64,000 nucleotides of DNA, taken from Drosophila persimilis (taxonomy: Eukaryota > Arthropoda > Insecta > Diptera > Drosophilidae). The position numbers were made by a program, and so were the translations under genes. The notes under the pieces were generated by a model. That model saw only the letters and a list, made by a program, of their open reading frames with translations. It was not told where the DNA came from and ran no database searches. The stretch lies in assembly GCF_003286085.1 (NCBI RefSeq), contig NW_020825340.1:1674001-1738000 (forward strand), read 5' to 3'. Of this stretch, positions 1 to 11,126 are shown piece after piece (position 1 is the stretch's first letter; every line of letters starts with the position of its first letter).

Positions 1-584
1 TTTTGCAAAGTAAATTTGAATTTGAATGCTGCTTCCACCCGCATTTTCCTCTGCGACCGCCACTGCGACTGCCATTGCGAGTGCGCGTATGAGTGTCAGG
101 GAATGGACAATTTGCAAAGTAGTGCGGCGGCTTATTTATTTTCAACGTCATTCGTTCAATGGGCCATTCGGTTACATGCAAACAATACAGCACAATACCA
201 TCTGGAAATGGAAATGAAAATTGAAATGGAAGTAGAAATAGAAATGGAAATGAAAATGAAAATGGGTGTACTATTATGCCAGTATGTCGGTTACTGGTGC
301 TGTGGGGCTTGAGAATGCGGTCTAGACACGCAGCCCCCTCTGCGAATGGGGGCGGATGTGGTCCAAGCCGATCCGTTCGCCTGTAAATTAATTTGCATAA
401 TTGCTCATAAAAAGAAACTCACGCCGCGTTACGCATCACCACACCCCACCTAACGAACCACTTTGCCACCCACCAACCAGCACAAGTGCAATGCACACAC
501 ACACACGCACACACACTGCCACCACCTTTACCACTTGAGAGTACGGCCGTAGATAATCCTATCCTTAAACACTTGACCCCGCAG
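1..584. other. Intronic sequence upstream of the first visible glucuronyltransferase exon
   Basis: No convincing exon is seen here. It holds AT-rich sequence, a GAAATG-type simple repeat around 205-265 and a CA-rich tract around 490-520. It ends in an acceptor (cag at 582-584) directly before the first recognisable catalytic exon, so it is most likely an intron whose 5' exons lie outside the window. Confidence 0.6.
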
Positions 585-1584
585 CCGCCCCTGTACATAA
601 TCACGCCCACCTACCGGAGGCCCGAGCAGCTGGCGGAACTGACGCGCCTCGGATACACGCTGAAGCACGTGGCCAATCTGCTGTGGCTGGTCATCGAGGA
701 TGCGAACAAGACGAACCCGCTGGTGGCGCACACCCTGGACCGCATCGGGGTGCCGTACGAGTACATGGTGGGTGAGTATTGTCGTCCGGTGTCATGTCCA
801 CACCCCATTCGAGTGATATTTACGAGTTCCCGATGCCCATCCCATTCCACTCGCAGCACCCATGCCCGAGAAGTACAAGCAGACGAAAAAGGCCAAGCCG
901 CGCGGCGTCTCCAACAGGAATCGGGGCCTCGAGTATCTGCGACAACATGCCACCGAGGGCGTGCTCTACTTTGCCGACGATGATAATACCTATGACATTA
1001 GCATATTCGAGCAGGTATGCTATCGACATTAAGGGGCCGTACTCCATTAAGTACTGACGACTGGGCTTGTCCTCCTTCTCCTTCTTCTCCTCCTCCGCCT
1101 CCTCCACAGATGCGGTACATCAGCAAGGTGGGCATGTGGCCCGTGGGGCTCGTGACCAAAACGGGCGTCAGCAGCCCCATTATACGGAACGGGAAGCTAG
1201 ACGGCTACTACGATGGCTGGATAGGGGGACGGAAATACCCCGTGGACATGGCCGGATTCGCGGTGAACATCAAGTTCCTGAGGCAGCGACCCCACGCGCA
1301 GATGCCCTTCAAGCCGGGCTATGAAGAGGATGGCTTCCTGCGGAGTCTCGCGCCGTTGGATAACGACGAAATAGATCTGCTGGCCGACGAGTGCCGAGAT
1401 GTGAGTGTCCCCTGCCTGCCTGCACTCTGAATTAATGATCGAACTAATCATGCTTCCTATGTGCTCACAGATCCTCACCTGGCACACGCAGACCAAGAAG
1501 AATCCCCCCGCACAGGCGTTGAACAAGACGCGCTACAGCAACACCAATCTGGTGCACATAGACAAGCTGCTGGTGCGTCCGTAA
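585..1584 (+). CDS. GlcAT-P: Beta-1,3-glucuronyltransferase (GT43), 3' catalytic exons; 5' part outside window
   Basis: Exons 585-771, 857-1014, 1110-1400 and 1471-1584 join in frame into about 249 residues ending at TAA 1582-1584. The product is the lumenal catalytic domain of a Golgi type II GT43 enzyme that transfers glucuronic acid from UDP-GlcA to terminal galactose. Visible hallmarks are the opening strand YIITPTYRRPEQ, the metal/UDP-binding FADDDNTY acidic triad, the WPVGLV strand, the PVDMAGFAV acceptor-site motif and the late TWHTQT strand. The N-terminal anchor and stem are upstream of the window. Flies have three GT43 genes (GlcAT-I, -P and -S). I chose GlcAT-P because the neighbours (wls, Alg10, IRSp53) are Muller D genes as I recall them; GlcAT-S is the main alternative. 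The family call is secure and the paralogue call is an inference. Confidence 0.85.
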
Positions 1585-3092
1585 GGACGTCAGACTGTAG
1601 TTAGATATAGATAGATATAGATAAACCCGCGCAGGGGGTCCGTTTAGGAAAGCGAGTGAGCTCACAAAGTGTCCATGGACTTGACCAGTTGTACAGGTAC
1701 AACCTTGTGTTAAAGTCCCGATTCCACGCTTTTATGTGGACTGTGAACCAATCAGAATTGATCAGATCAGTAGATCCAGTAGGTGTACATTATTACCATA
1801 ATCATACGATACGTTAGCTAGCTCTAAGCGCGCACTCTCCTACGATACAGCCAGGCTTTGTTTGACCCCAGACACCAGACACTAGACACTAGACACGGCT
1901 CCTACTACATGCATACGAGTACGTATATTTGTAATCACACCTTAAGTACTCTACTCTACTCTAAATCATATCGTATCGTCCTCGACTACTACTACTAATA
2001 CTTTTTGTAAATATTCGCCAATCTTGATTTAAGTTTAAGCAATACTTTTGTTTTGGTTTAAGTGGAAATTTATCAGATTTCTCGGCCACAACGAATTGGA
2101 TCGGATGTTCCTAAAGCTACAAGAAGATACCCCACAAATTGTGCATTCAATTCCATCAACCTTTTCACTCATACCCAAGAGACAACCAATGCGCGAGGTC
2201 AAGGCCTCCTCCCCAACCACAACAACTATTGGTAAATAGTAAATGGTAAATGTTAAATGGGGACAAGGTGTCAACTAGAAACTTATTTCCCGGAATGCTC
2301 CTAAGGAACACTACCCAAAAAGCAGCTCAAATGTGGGCCGCAGCCATTTCAATAATTCATGTTGACACAGTATGTTCTGCAGGCAGACACGAGCCGGGTG
2401 GCACAGATACTACCACTGCGACTATCCTACCCGTAACTCAAGGCACGGACTGGCCCCAAAGCATACCGAGCTCTGGGTGAACCTCCGAATCGCGTGCAGA
2501 GCTGCATGCCAGTCGATGCGGCGGCGGGAAGTACAGCAAACAGTTTACTATATGCTAATGGGATTCAATGACTCAAAAGTTTTGGCAAAGCAAAGCAAAG
2601 CAAAAGCAATTCCAATTCCTGTAGAAATTATGCACACTTTGTTTGTTGAATTTTGTCCTTTCAACACACAAACACTCTATCTCTATACCTATCTCTCTCT
2701 CTGTAGGCCTAAGGATCTGTTGTACGAGTAGTTTCGAATTCTAGGTTTCCAAATGCAACACTTTCGCACTATCCCTAAGCATCTAAGTATTTGATAATGA
2801 TAAGTTAAGTTTACAAAGATAAAGATAAATACATTTGTATTGTACTATATTCAAGTTATGAACTGCACTGAAATACGCCTACGTGTAAATAATATATTCA
2901 CCAAAAAGTTGTAACCAAATTTTTACAAGTCCCGATATTGTACGGGAGCTATGGAGCTAAGGAAACTATGACAAATGGTATTATAAAATTTATACAATTT
3001 ATACAACGGAATACGGAATACGATAAGCAGCAAAGCAATTAGTTAGGTACTTACAAAAAATCTTACAACAAAATACTAATATACTATTTAAA

Positions 3093-3131
3093 CTACGAGT
3101 ACGAGTACGAGTACGACTACGAGTACGAGTA
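3093..3131. repeat. TACGAG hexanucleotide microsatellite
   Basis: About six imperfect copies of the hexamer TACGAG, with one copy reading TACGAC. Confidence 0.8.
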
Positions 3132-3318
3132 TATATTGATTGATATATAATGTAAAACCAAACCTCTTCAAGATATCTCAGAATCTTCCCCAGAATACTA
3201 AACGATACAGAAATAGTACACGAGTACGTCTAAAGCTATTCTCTTATTCAAGTAAATTACAACATAAAATGTTTAAACCTGACAGAACTTCAATCATTTT
3301 TTAAGCAAAATAACTTTC

Positions 3319-3324
3319 AATAAA
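3319..3324 (+). terminator. Candidate polyadenylation signal AATAAA
   Basis: A canonical AATAAA hexamer 1.7 kb downstream of the glucuronyltransferase stop, in an AT-rich stretch. It is the first canonical signal I noticed on this strand after the stop codon, so it may end that transcript; use is not proven. Confidence 0.35.
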
Positions 3325-4444
3325 TTTATCAATTTTCTAAACCATTTTCAAAGTACATACATACATGATTCCCCCATCTCTTGTTTTTATTTATACAATA
3401 CATATTTCTACACACAATGAGAACAAACTGATGGAATGGATCGAGAATCTATACATGGAATTTATTTCGAAACAAAGATATATATGTCGTATTCTTATAA
3501 ACCGGAAAGTGCAACTGGAGTAATCGAAGCGTGTTGGCGATCTACTATATATAAGAGTTATCTATCGACTAGTGGCTCCAGGCGGCAGCATCAATCAACT
3601 GGTTTAGAGTTCCTGCAGTCGCTCTTCGCGTAAAGAGAGGCCTCGTCCCAGCATTTCCCATTTGCTGAAAGTTTTCTCAACTGTTCAGACATATGCCATG
3701 GCTGGTTCGCATTCGATCAGATACTTGCAATATTTTACGTGTATTTACCATCGCTGTTTGGGCACTTCGAAACTGGTTCGAATCTCTGCTCTCAGATATA
3801 CTTTTTTTTGTATCTTTTAAAGTACCAATTCTGAATTTTCGTCGGATGCACAGCAACAGTAGGATTCTACTAGGAAGAGTGCGGGATAATCGTAAGAGTA
3901 CTACATATAAGAGAGGACAGTGCATCATCTAAAAGCTTACATTAAATGGCACTAATCTGGTCACTATTTTTATGTAATATAGTAGATCCTACCCTTCTTT
4001 TCGGGTTCGTTCCTTTAACAATTTGCAAATAGTAAAATATTGAATCGGAAACTTCTTAATATGTACTTTGTAACTTTTTTTAAACACATCTAGGTTCTAC
4101 GTAGAGTAGAGTAGAGTAGAGTTTGAGATAAGAAAACTATTATCTATTGTGACTACTTGGAACTTAAGAAACAAACCTTATGTGCATTGGTCATTCGCCA
4201 AGAAAGTCGATTTATATCATAGATCAAGAGACAACATACCAAGCTTACATGCGGACAACAAGACTTGCAGGGATCTTATTCAAACGGGAGAGCTTCGAAT
4301 CAATCGAAAAGAAAGCGGTTGCAAAATTCACATTTAAGATAAGATCACTTGCGGGGTTTGAAAGGAGTCGGGCTGATCCTACAGCTTCTCGGGTATCGGG
4401 TGTGACCGATTCCTAGTTCCGATCGACTCGATCCGGAGTGCACT

Positions 4445-6548
4445 CTACTGTGTGGTACTAAAAAGATAACTCAACATCGATGGCTGCACGTGAAAGCTTA
4501 TAGTTGCCTCTTCCCACTTGGTACGAATCAAACGCTGCAACGGCGTGTTGAGCGTTGACTCCTCCTTGGCGACCACATCGCTACTACCGCTAGCGCCACT
4601 AGCAGCACCACCAACACCGCCGCCGCTAGCGGCACCCACACCGCCACCGGCAGGAGCACCTCCACCCGGAGTCGGAGCAGCAGCAGCGCTGGCTTCTCCA
4701 TCCTTTCCGGCTGGCTTTCCCGCCATCGAGGTACCCTCCGGTGTGATTGGTTGCCGCTCCAACATGACCAATGCCTGCTCATTGTACGTGCGATTGTCGA
4801 TGGTCATCTGTATCTGATGCCCCGAACAGCTGTAGTAGTTCACATCGAAGCGCGACTCCGCGTGGTAGTTGCGCAGCAGGTCCGGATTGCGGTTGAACAC
4901 CACGCCGTAGTGGCCTGTGCAGCTCGTTACCCAGATGGGATAGTTGGGCGTCTTGAGCCGTGAGCCCGGCTGTCGGGATTGATTAACCGCTGCCTGTATT
5001 CACAGTAAGAAAGTGTCAAATATAGATATAACGCGGATCGCCACATTTTTGGAGAACAAAAATAAGAGCATTACGTCCGTACTTACGCTAGAGGACTCGA
5101 TGTCCCACAGCAGCAGACCGATCATACATCGTTTGAGCACTCCGTACTGCGGAACCGCCTGAAAACAAACACGAAACTCAATACCTTTGATGGGGCCTAT
5201 CTGGATCTATATCTTCTTCTTCGGGTTACGTTACACACATAGCTACTTTCATCGCCCACATTGACGACGCCGTTGTGTATGTAGGGCGTGGCACGTCCCG
5301 TCAGCAACAAGGTGACAATCATCAGGGAGCCCTCCTCGTGGTTGCTCATTGTGAGGGGCGAGGATTTCGAGGAGTCCAGGTCCGTGCGCACTCTGCAACG
5401 ATTGGAAAAGTATTCACCGCCGAATAGCAAATGATTAGGGTCTACAGAATGCATCTGATACAGAGGATATATGGATATATGACGTGTATATGCGGACACT
5501 GGATCAAGCTGAAATCTTACTTTCCCATGGATCGCGTGAGGACGGCGCTATAAAGAAACAGCAGAGTGCCAGGGGTCTCTTCCTCTGAAAACTTTGAAGC
5601 GGGTTAGAGGGATACTTTTCGATCAGAGAAACGTATAATTCAATTGTGAAAATTCTGGGTCTTACGTATTTGAAATTCCGCTTCATAAAATGCTCTAGCT
5701 CCTCGTTGGGCGACAGGGTAAAGACATAGAGCTGCAACGAATTGGGAATGCGTTTTTCTACCTGTGTTCTTTTCAAGGAAATCTCTTTCCTATCGAAGGG
5801 CTTCCATCATGTAATAGGGGGACGGGACGGGGGAACTCACCTTCTCGGTTACCGAGTCGTGGAAGTAGCTGGCACTGTGATCCACAAAGACCTCGTCCTC
5901 TGACGGCAGTACCATTGTCACCTTTCCCTTGTCCGAAATGGTTCGGAGTATCTCCACCAGGGCACAGAAGAGGGCCTCCCGCTGCATCTCGGCGTTGGCC
6001 AGGAGCGGGCTGGAAGAACACACATGCGAATGCGAATGGGGATGAGCTGAGCTCTCTGGATTCCAGAGGGGGATTCGAACACCCACTCGGTGAGGGCAGC
6101 CACACGGCTGGTCTTGCGGGCGAAGAGCAAATACTTGAGAACGAATCCTTGGACGACGGACAGCAGGCCACGGGTGGCGTTTCGGGGCGATCGAAGGCCG
6201 TATGCAAGCTCCTCCTTGGGCGCTCCAAAGACAAAGGACGTCTGCAGCCACTCGGCACGCATGGGGATGGCGGCAGTGCCAAAGATCAGATTGCGCAGAT
6301 CCTAAATGGGACAGGACAGACATCATCACCGTATCGCCGACGAAAGAGGCGTTGCCTACCGTTGCCAATTCGGATGTTATGGGCAAACCACCCTGGGTGA
6401 TGAACTCCTTGTTCATTTCTAATTGGATGCCGTGTTCCGCTGGATGATTTCTGTTTCCGCTAGAGACCTTTGCTCCACTCTGCGACTCGTTGGCGAATGA
6501 TTTCTCGCGAGGCACAGTTCTGTGCCCTGTCTGGACTTGGCTCCGCAT
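4445..6548 (-). CDS. MINDY-3/4 family protein, probably catalytically inactive deubiquitinase
   Basis: Eight exons on the minus strand: 6548-6360, 6301-6087, 6009-5841, 5761-5666, 5582-5521, 5392-5239, 5158-5087 and 4993-4445. They sum to 1506 nt (501 aa). MINDY-3/4 enzymes cleave K48-linked polyubiquitin. Family signatures are the FGTAAIP..W...F strand, LAYGL....GLLSVVQG, the LLTGRATPYIHNG block (family form LILTGKAVSNVFN) and the IWVTSCTGHYGVVF strand carrying the conserved His. Where active members have KGGPCG, this protein reads PRNATRG, so the nucleophilic Cys is Arg107. A Gly/Ala/Pro-rich low-complexity insert lies near the C terminus (about 4580-4700). This resembles the human MINDY-4B type, which is annotated inactive. 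Exon 5 uses acceptor CAGAG rather than the CAG two bases upstream, because only that choice keeps the family frame. Confidence 0.85.
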
Positions 6549-7815
6549 CGGGTTGAGCCTGAGAGAACGTTGGCACTGGGAATGGGCATGGCAGACAGCT
6601 GCTTTTAAGCTATTTCACACTTCAGAATGGATTTTTAATTTCATATTTAGTCGTGGGCGCACGAGGCGTATGCGCAACGAAACAAAAGCCAGCAGTCAGC
6701 CAGGACTCACGGCAATGCCAGTGGCCACCTGACAGTGGGCACCACACATACTGAATTTGCCCAGACGCCTGGCGCCAGGCTTGGGGATGGCATACGAAAC
6801 TTCTGCATGGTGTTGCCCGATTTTGGCCCACTGTGCTGGGCCTAGGATTAGCTTTGGAGGGTCGTTCGCTTGTCTGTCAGTCAACGAAAGTAACTTTAAA
6901 TGAAATTGAATTGAATTTAGTTCTGTGTGCGGCACACGAAACCCGATGCAATAGTATGTGGCACAAGAAGTGAAAGTGTTACGGAGAAGCTCAGAGACTG
7001 CTACTGGGACTGGGAATGGGCTTGGCCCTGCCCATACTCGTATGTGCAATATATTTTGCAGGAATTTGGCATGTTGAAGCTTGTCAGAGCGCTCCACACA
7101 ACCGGAAATATGTAGTTGACGCCCATTTTGAGGCAGGAACACGTGTGCCCGTGTTAACACCGGGGGGACTCCCATGAAAAGCACCGAAAACATTTCACTG
7201 GCCACCGCATTATTCTCGGCTGAGAAATTTTTAATTTAGACAGCACTTTAGACTTCTTTTATGGCGATACGATTGATTTGTTGAATTTCTGGGAGGGCCT
7301 AAATGGAAGTGAAAGTGGCCAAATAACTGGGGGGCTGCTCGGTTATAGCCTTGGGCATGTCGCCTGCGATTCATTAAAGTGCAGACCCTGACATGCACAC
7401 CTGAACAGAACGACAGTAAATCCCACTGCAGAGAGCGAGCACGGCCCAACCATGTGTTGAAGGACAACCTAGCAGCGTCTGATGGAAGGTTTTCATATCA
7501 GTTTCCGACGGGCAGTTGCTAACTAGCTCGGGAGGTGTTAACTTGGATTGACATTTAATTGGCTTACGGATTATGAAGAACAGTAGTATACATATATATT
7601 ATGTGCTCACACGCCATTATTACACGGTAGTAACACAAAATTGGCTATCTGGCCCCATCTGCCCGAGATATGGCGCCCCGAACTTTTGAAGGGGCCAATA
7701 ATTAAAGTACTGCAATGCCTATGCAATAGGCCTTGTTTAATACACAATAATCCCTACATACAAATACACTTTCTTGCTTAATTTATAGGTTCAATAATTA
7801 AAAGTTGACGTGGGC
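6549..7815. other. Intergenic between the MINDY-like gene and Adck5
   Basis: I see no supported gene. The ORFs here overlap on several frames and lack recognisable domains. The right part (about 7560-7800) is AT-rich and likely includes the 3' UTR of Adck5. Confidence 0.5.
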
Positions 7816-9741
7816 TCAGTTTGGGATCGGGGAGCCGTCTGGCTGGGTCAGCGTATTACGCATAACCGTCCTGGCCGACGCTGGGGCACGTCCCACTAGG
7901 TATAGTGCATTGAAGTACATACTTATAAGCCGTAGCCTGAAGGCCGACTCCCACAGGCAATACTCAAAGTATACACGACGAAACAGCCAACAGACGTACT
8001 GGTACGGCGACGTTCGGCCGCGCTGCATGTAGAGACAACGCTGGGCGTAGCGGGCCATGACACGAGGCCGATTCACCACATCGCCGTGCTGGTGGCTAAT
8101 GGCGCGCACGGTGTTCAGGTTGCGGACCTAGGCACGACATAAACTGGTTAGAAATCACAGCTAAAGAGCTTCTTTTCAAGAAGAAACATACAACAAACAG
8201 CATGCTGCGCGGCATTTCCTTCAGAGTGCCCATTATTGATTCGAAATTCTTCCGGGCCACCTCCTGCATGTGCTGGATGTCCTCCTCCGACAATTTGCTT
8301 CGGATTCTGCCACCGCGGATGCGAATGGGCTGCTGGAAGAGCACCTCGGCGAAGCGCATGTAGTCAGCGATGCCAATCTTCTCGGCGGCAGCTTGCATCT
8401 TCGATTCGTTGCGCAACACGGTGGCCTCCCAGAACTCGCAGAGCGGGCCACGCACCTCGACCGGCAGCTCCTCGTACAGGCCATGGTCCAGCAGAATAAT
8501 GTCGGCTCTCCCACTGCTTTCATTTCTACGCACAAAAACTATGAGGGAGGGTGGATAGAATTAGCACTGACTGTTGCCTGGAGCCTGCCCTGTTACCCAC
8601 TGTTGCCGGGATGCGGATCGGCGTGCACAAAGCCGGTGTAGAAGATTTGCTCGGCAAACGTGTTGAAGAGCTTCACATCGATGTCCTGCACGCTAAGCTT
8701 TCGGGCCGCTATTGCCTCAAGGTCGCTGATCTTGCAACCATCCATCCATTCAAGGGTGAGAACGCGCTGAATGACAAAACTTTAGTCGAAGCATTCCGGA
8801 CAGGATAAATAGCGAGCTCACCGTCTTGGTGTACGGCCAGTAAACTTTTGGCACATGAACAAAGTTGAACTTCTTCATATCGAAGGCACAGCGCTCGGCA
8901 TTCCGGCCCTCCTGCACAAAATTCATCTCCTGGACCAGATTCTTGCGCACATCCCTCAAAATCCAGCCGAAGTTGTAGTCCTTGAAGAAGAACTCGACGA
9001 TGTCCTGCAGGAACATGATGGTACCCAGGTCGCTGATGAAGCGCTTCTGCAGATCGCTGTACTGCACCTTAACGGCCACGTGCTCGCCACTCGGCAGCTT
9101 CGCCTGGAACACTTGGGCCAGGCTGGCTGCTGCTACCGGGTTGTAGTTGAATTCCTCATAGATTTGCTCGGGCAGCTGGCCAAAGTCCTTGTGGAACACC
9201 TTGCGCACATCGGCTTTTGTCGTCGGGATACATCTGTCCTGCAGCCTTGACAGTGTGCTGGTGTACTCGATCGGCAGTATGTGATTGATGGCCGCAACGC
9301 CCTGGCCCACCTTTATATAGAGGCCGCCATTGAGGAGACACGTCTCCAGCAGGCGCTCGGCACTCTTTTGGTGCAGCGCCTTCAGCCTGGTCTCGTATTC
9401 GGCAACGTTCTCGTCCAGCCACATATAGTCCGCAGCAATTAGTCCGGCTGTTTTGAGAGAGCGCACAAAGCGCACCGACGCCCCGCAGTACGTAAAGTCG
9501 TTGACAATTCCATCATAGCCAATGGCGCCGACACCGGCCAGGACCAGGCCCACTCGTCCAATGGGAAATGATCTCTTCTCACTGTTCTGGGGAACCTGAC
9601 TTTGTCTCCCAAATCTTCTAATACGAATCCTGCTGCCCAATTGTAGGAGTTGCTTCAGTCGCTAGTGGTCGACAAAATGGGAAGGATCAGAAGCGTTCCC
9701 GGCCCTTTTTTATAAAAAGTACTCACATGAGTTCTTTGCAT
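7816..9741 (-). CDS. Adck5: ADCK5-type UbiB-family atypical kinase (mitochondrial)
   Basis: Five coding exons on the minus strand: 9741-9727, 9661-8822, 8766-8601, 8538-8192 and 8127-7816. They sum to 1680 nt (559 aa; human ADCK5 is close to 580). UbiB-family motifs appear in order: the KxGQ motif (YIKVGQG, residues about 121-126), the Ala-rich loop AAASLAQVF, the VAVKVQY lysine strand, the HADPHPGN catalytic loop interrupted by an intron after its Asn, and the metal-binding LLDHGLY (DHG rather than DFG, as I recall for ADCK1/5). The Arg/Leu-rich N terminus (MQRTHRLKQLL...) looks like a mitochondrial targeting sequence and is followed by a hydrophobic stretch GLVLAGVGAIG. I chose the ATG at 9741 because the 15-nt exon ends in GTGAGT and joins in frame to an open exon that otherwise has no ATG before the conserved region. 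The product is inferred to be a mitochondrial lipid-related atypical kinase; its substrate is unknown. Confidence 0.9.
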
Positions 9742-10168
9742 GTTTTTTCCAAAGCGTTCAAAGCGCAAAGGTTTCGTGCCCGTGGACACCTGTTATTGTT
9801 GTTGCAGAACAGCTGTAAATGATTCGACGGTCCGGCAACATTTTCCAGTTTCAGTTCAGTCACTAGCCAGTTCACACAACAAACACGCCGCACACGAATT
9901 TGCTATGGACGGTACCAGATCTTCGGTTCTGGCGGTTGGCCCCCGCTGCGTCATCATGAGCCAGCCCAGGCTGAATTTACTAAAACGGTGACGTCGTCCG
10001 CTGTGGTGAGTGAATTTATTTAGCTTCGAAATTAATATTGATAATTTAAATGGTGAACAACATTTTCCAGGTCAGCTTGTACATATATAATATTTGTTTT
10101 ATGAGGGAAGAGTATATTTACTCCATCTATTAATAATATAAAACTAATATCTATTAACAGACACAGAT
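9742..10168 (+). promoter_or_regulatory. Divergent promoter region and possible 5' exon of a small + strand gene
   Basis: The 110 bases next to the Adck5 start include an E-box (CAGCTG, about 9809) and then an initiator-like TCAGTTCAGTC (about 9850-9860) on the + strand. A strong donor (GTG|GTGAGTG at about 10009) and an acceptor (tattaacag just before 10160) suggest a spliced + strand transcript. One frame stays open across that junction, but I cannot assign a protein family. Confidence 0.3.
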
Positions 10169-10408
10169 ATGGAAAAGTCCATCCCTATGCGCAGGTGTCA
10201 TCCCTGGACTTACACAGGCCCCAACAGAGCAACGGCGACTGAAACCTTCAATAGAAAAAGTAACGGTAAGTACAGCCAATGCAAAGCGGACAGAGAGACC
10301 GCCGCAAAGTGGGTGAAAGAAGAAGAGAACCCCATATTCAAAATGTTAACAAAGACAGTCGATGGGGACACTGGGAATCGGTGTTTTGCGCCGTTCAGGA
10401 TAAGTTAA
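10169..10408 (+). CDS. Candidate small protein, 79 aa, unrecognised
   Basis: An ATG-initiated ORF directly after an acceptor-like tattaacag. The product is charged, with a Trp/Tyr/Arg-rich start (PMRRCHPWTYTGPNR) and an acidic-basic middle (AAKWVKEEENPIFKML). I do not recognise it. A GTAAGT at 10267 inside the ORF could instead be a real donor; in that case a different frame, open from the upstream exon at about 9900-10009, would be the coding one (ending ...EQRRLKPSIEKVT). The two readings are mutually exclusive, and neither has homology I can name. It may also be non-coding. Confidence 0.3.
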   Translation: MEKSIPMRRCHPWTYTGPNRATATETFNRKSNGKYSQCKADRETAAKWVKEEENPIFKMLTKTVDGDTGNRCFAPFRIS

Positions 10409-10571
10409 AAATCAGGACAATTTTCCTGATACGGGTGCACCGCCGAGGACGCAGCAAGGGTCTTAGATCCGTCCTGAGCGCCGGCGAGTAGCATACAGCG
10501 ACCAGCTGTTGAGTTTTGTGGGCAAGAAGCCAGTCCATGGATAAATTAGAATTCGATTTTGGATGTGTGTT

Positions 10572-10703
10572 ATGTTCTGCAGCTTAACAAGTTCTTCCAT
10601 TGTACTAATACTAGTTTTAATTGTTACATTTTCTATCTGCGATGCGTTTGAAACTTCTCCAGACATATGTTGGCCATATCCTGTACTGTGTATGGACGGC
10701 TAG
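10572..10703 (+). CDS. Candidate secreted micropeptide, 43 aa, one CX6C loop
   Basis: ATG at 10572 and TAG at 10701-10703. Residues about 8-25 form a strong hydrophobic signal-peptide core (SSSIVLILVLIVTFSICDA) with a plausible cleavage site after CDA. The predicted mature part is only about 18 residues, begins FETSPD and contains two cysteines in CWPYPVLC, a six-residue loop. The layout (about 40-residue precursor, very short mature peptide) resembles fly immune-induced or seminal-fluid peptides, and the CX6C spacing is that of allatostatin-C loops, but there is no dibasic cleavage site. There is no TATA box immediately upstream and it may be one exon of a longer transcript. A 43-codon ORF with a hydrophobic run can arise by chance. 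Confidence 0.35.
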   Translation: MFCSLTSSSIVLILVLIVTFSICDAFETSPDICWPYPVLCMDG

Positions 10704-11126
10704 GAGCTCGGAAGCAATTTATGGCGTTCTGCCTGCATATTTTTCATAAATTTAAAAATGCATATTTCGTTAAAATCCAATTGTCTTTTATTTTCTTTTC
10801 TTTCATTTTCAATTAGAATTATTCAAAGGGACTTTAATACAAATATTTGAAAGAGGCACTGCGGAACATGGCGTTCTTTTGAAGAAGAACCCTTCTTCTT
10901 GATCAAGACTTTTTATACCCTGTACTCAAAGAGTATAGCGATATACCCGATGCGTATAGATCAGTGGTTTCCCGGGCCTGTTGTCTATGTATGTACATAT
11001 GCAGTTTTTCATAACATCTGTTTGATTCCTTTTCCTGCTCTACGCAGCTGCCTTAATCTACTTCAAAAACACTTAAATTTAGTTCTGATATTGCAACCCC
11101 AACGTGTCGTTGGGCCTACGAGGGGT
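10704..11126. other. Intergenic, possible transposon-derived fragment near 10.9 kb
   Basis: AT-rich. At about 10908-10960 the string TTTTTATACCCTGTACTC followed by AAAGAGTATA resembles a motif common in dispersed Drosophila repeats. No terminal repeats or coding remnant are seen, so the origin is unproven. Confidence 0.3.

Larger units (their letters stand above)
1585..4444. other. Probable long 3' UTR of the glucuronyltransferase, then intergenic
   Basis: AT-rich sequence with no gene I can support. An AATAAA at 3319-3324 could end the upstream transcript. A TACGAG hexamer tract lies at 3093-3131. TATA-like strings occur at about 3544 and 3902, but the 79-aa ORF between them has no homology I recognise. 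The 3' end of the minus-strand MINDY-like gene begins at 4445. Confidence 0.5.

Noticed and set aside
3693-3932. 79-codon ORF between two TATA-like sites
   Set aside because: No homology or conservation cue; AT-rich sequence; TATA-like strings are common here.
5773-6282. 169-codon open frame on the minus strand overlapping the MINDY-like exons
   Set aside because: Out of frame with the family-matching exons and crosses their introns.
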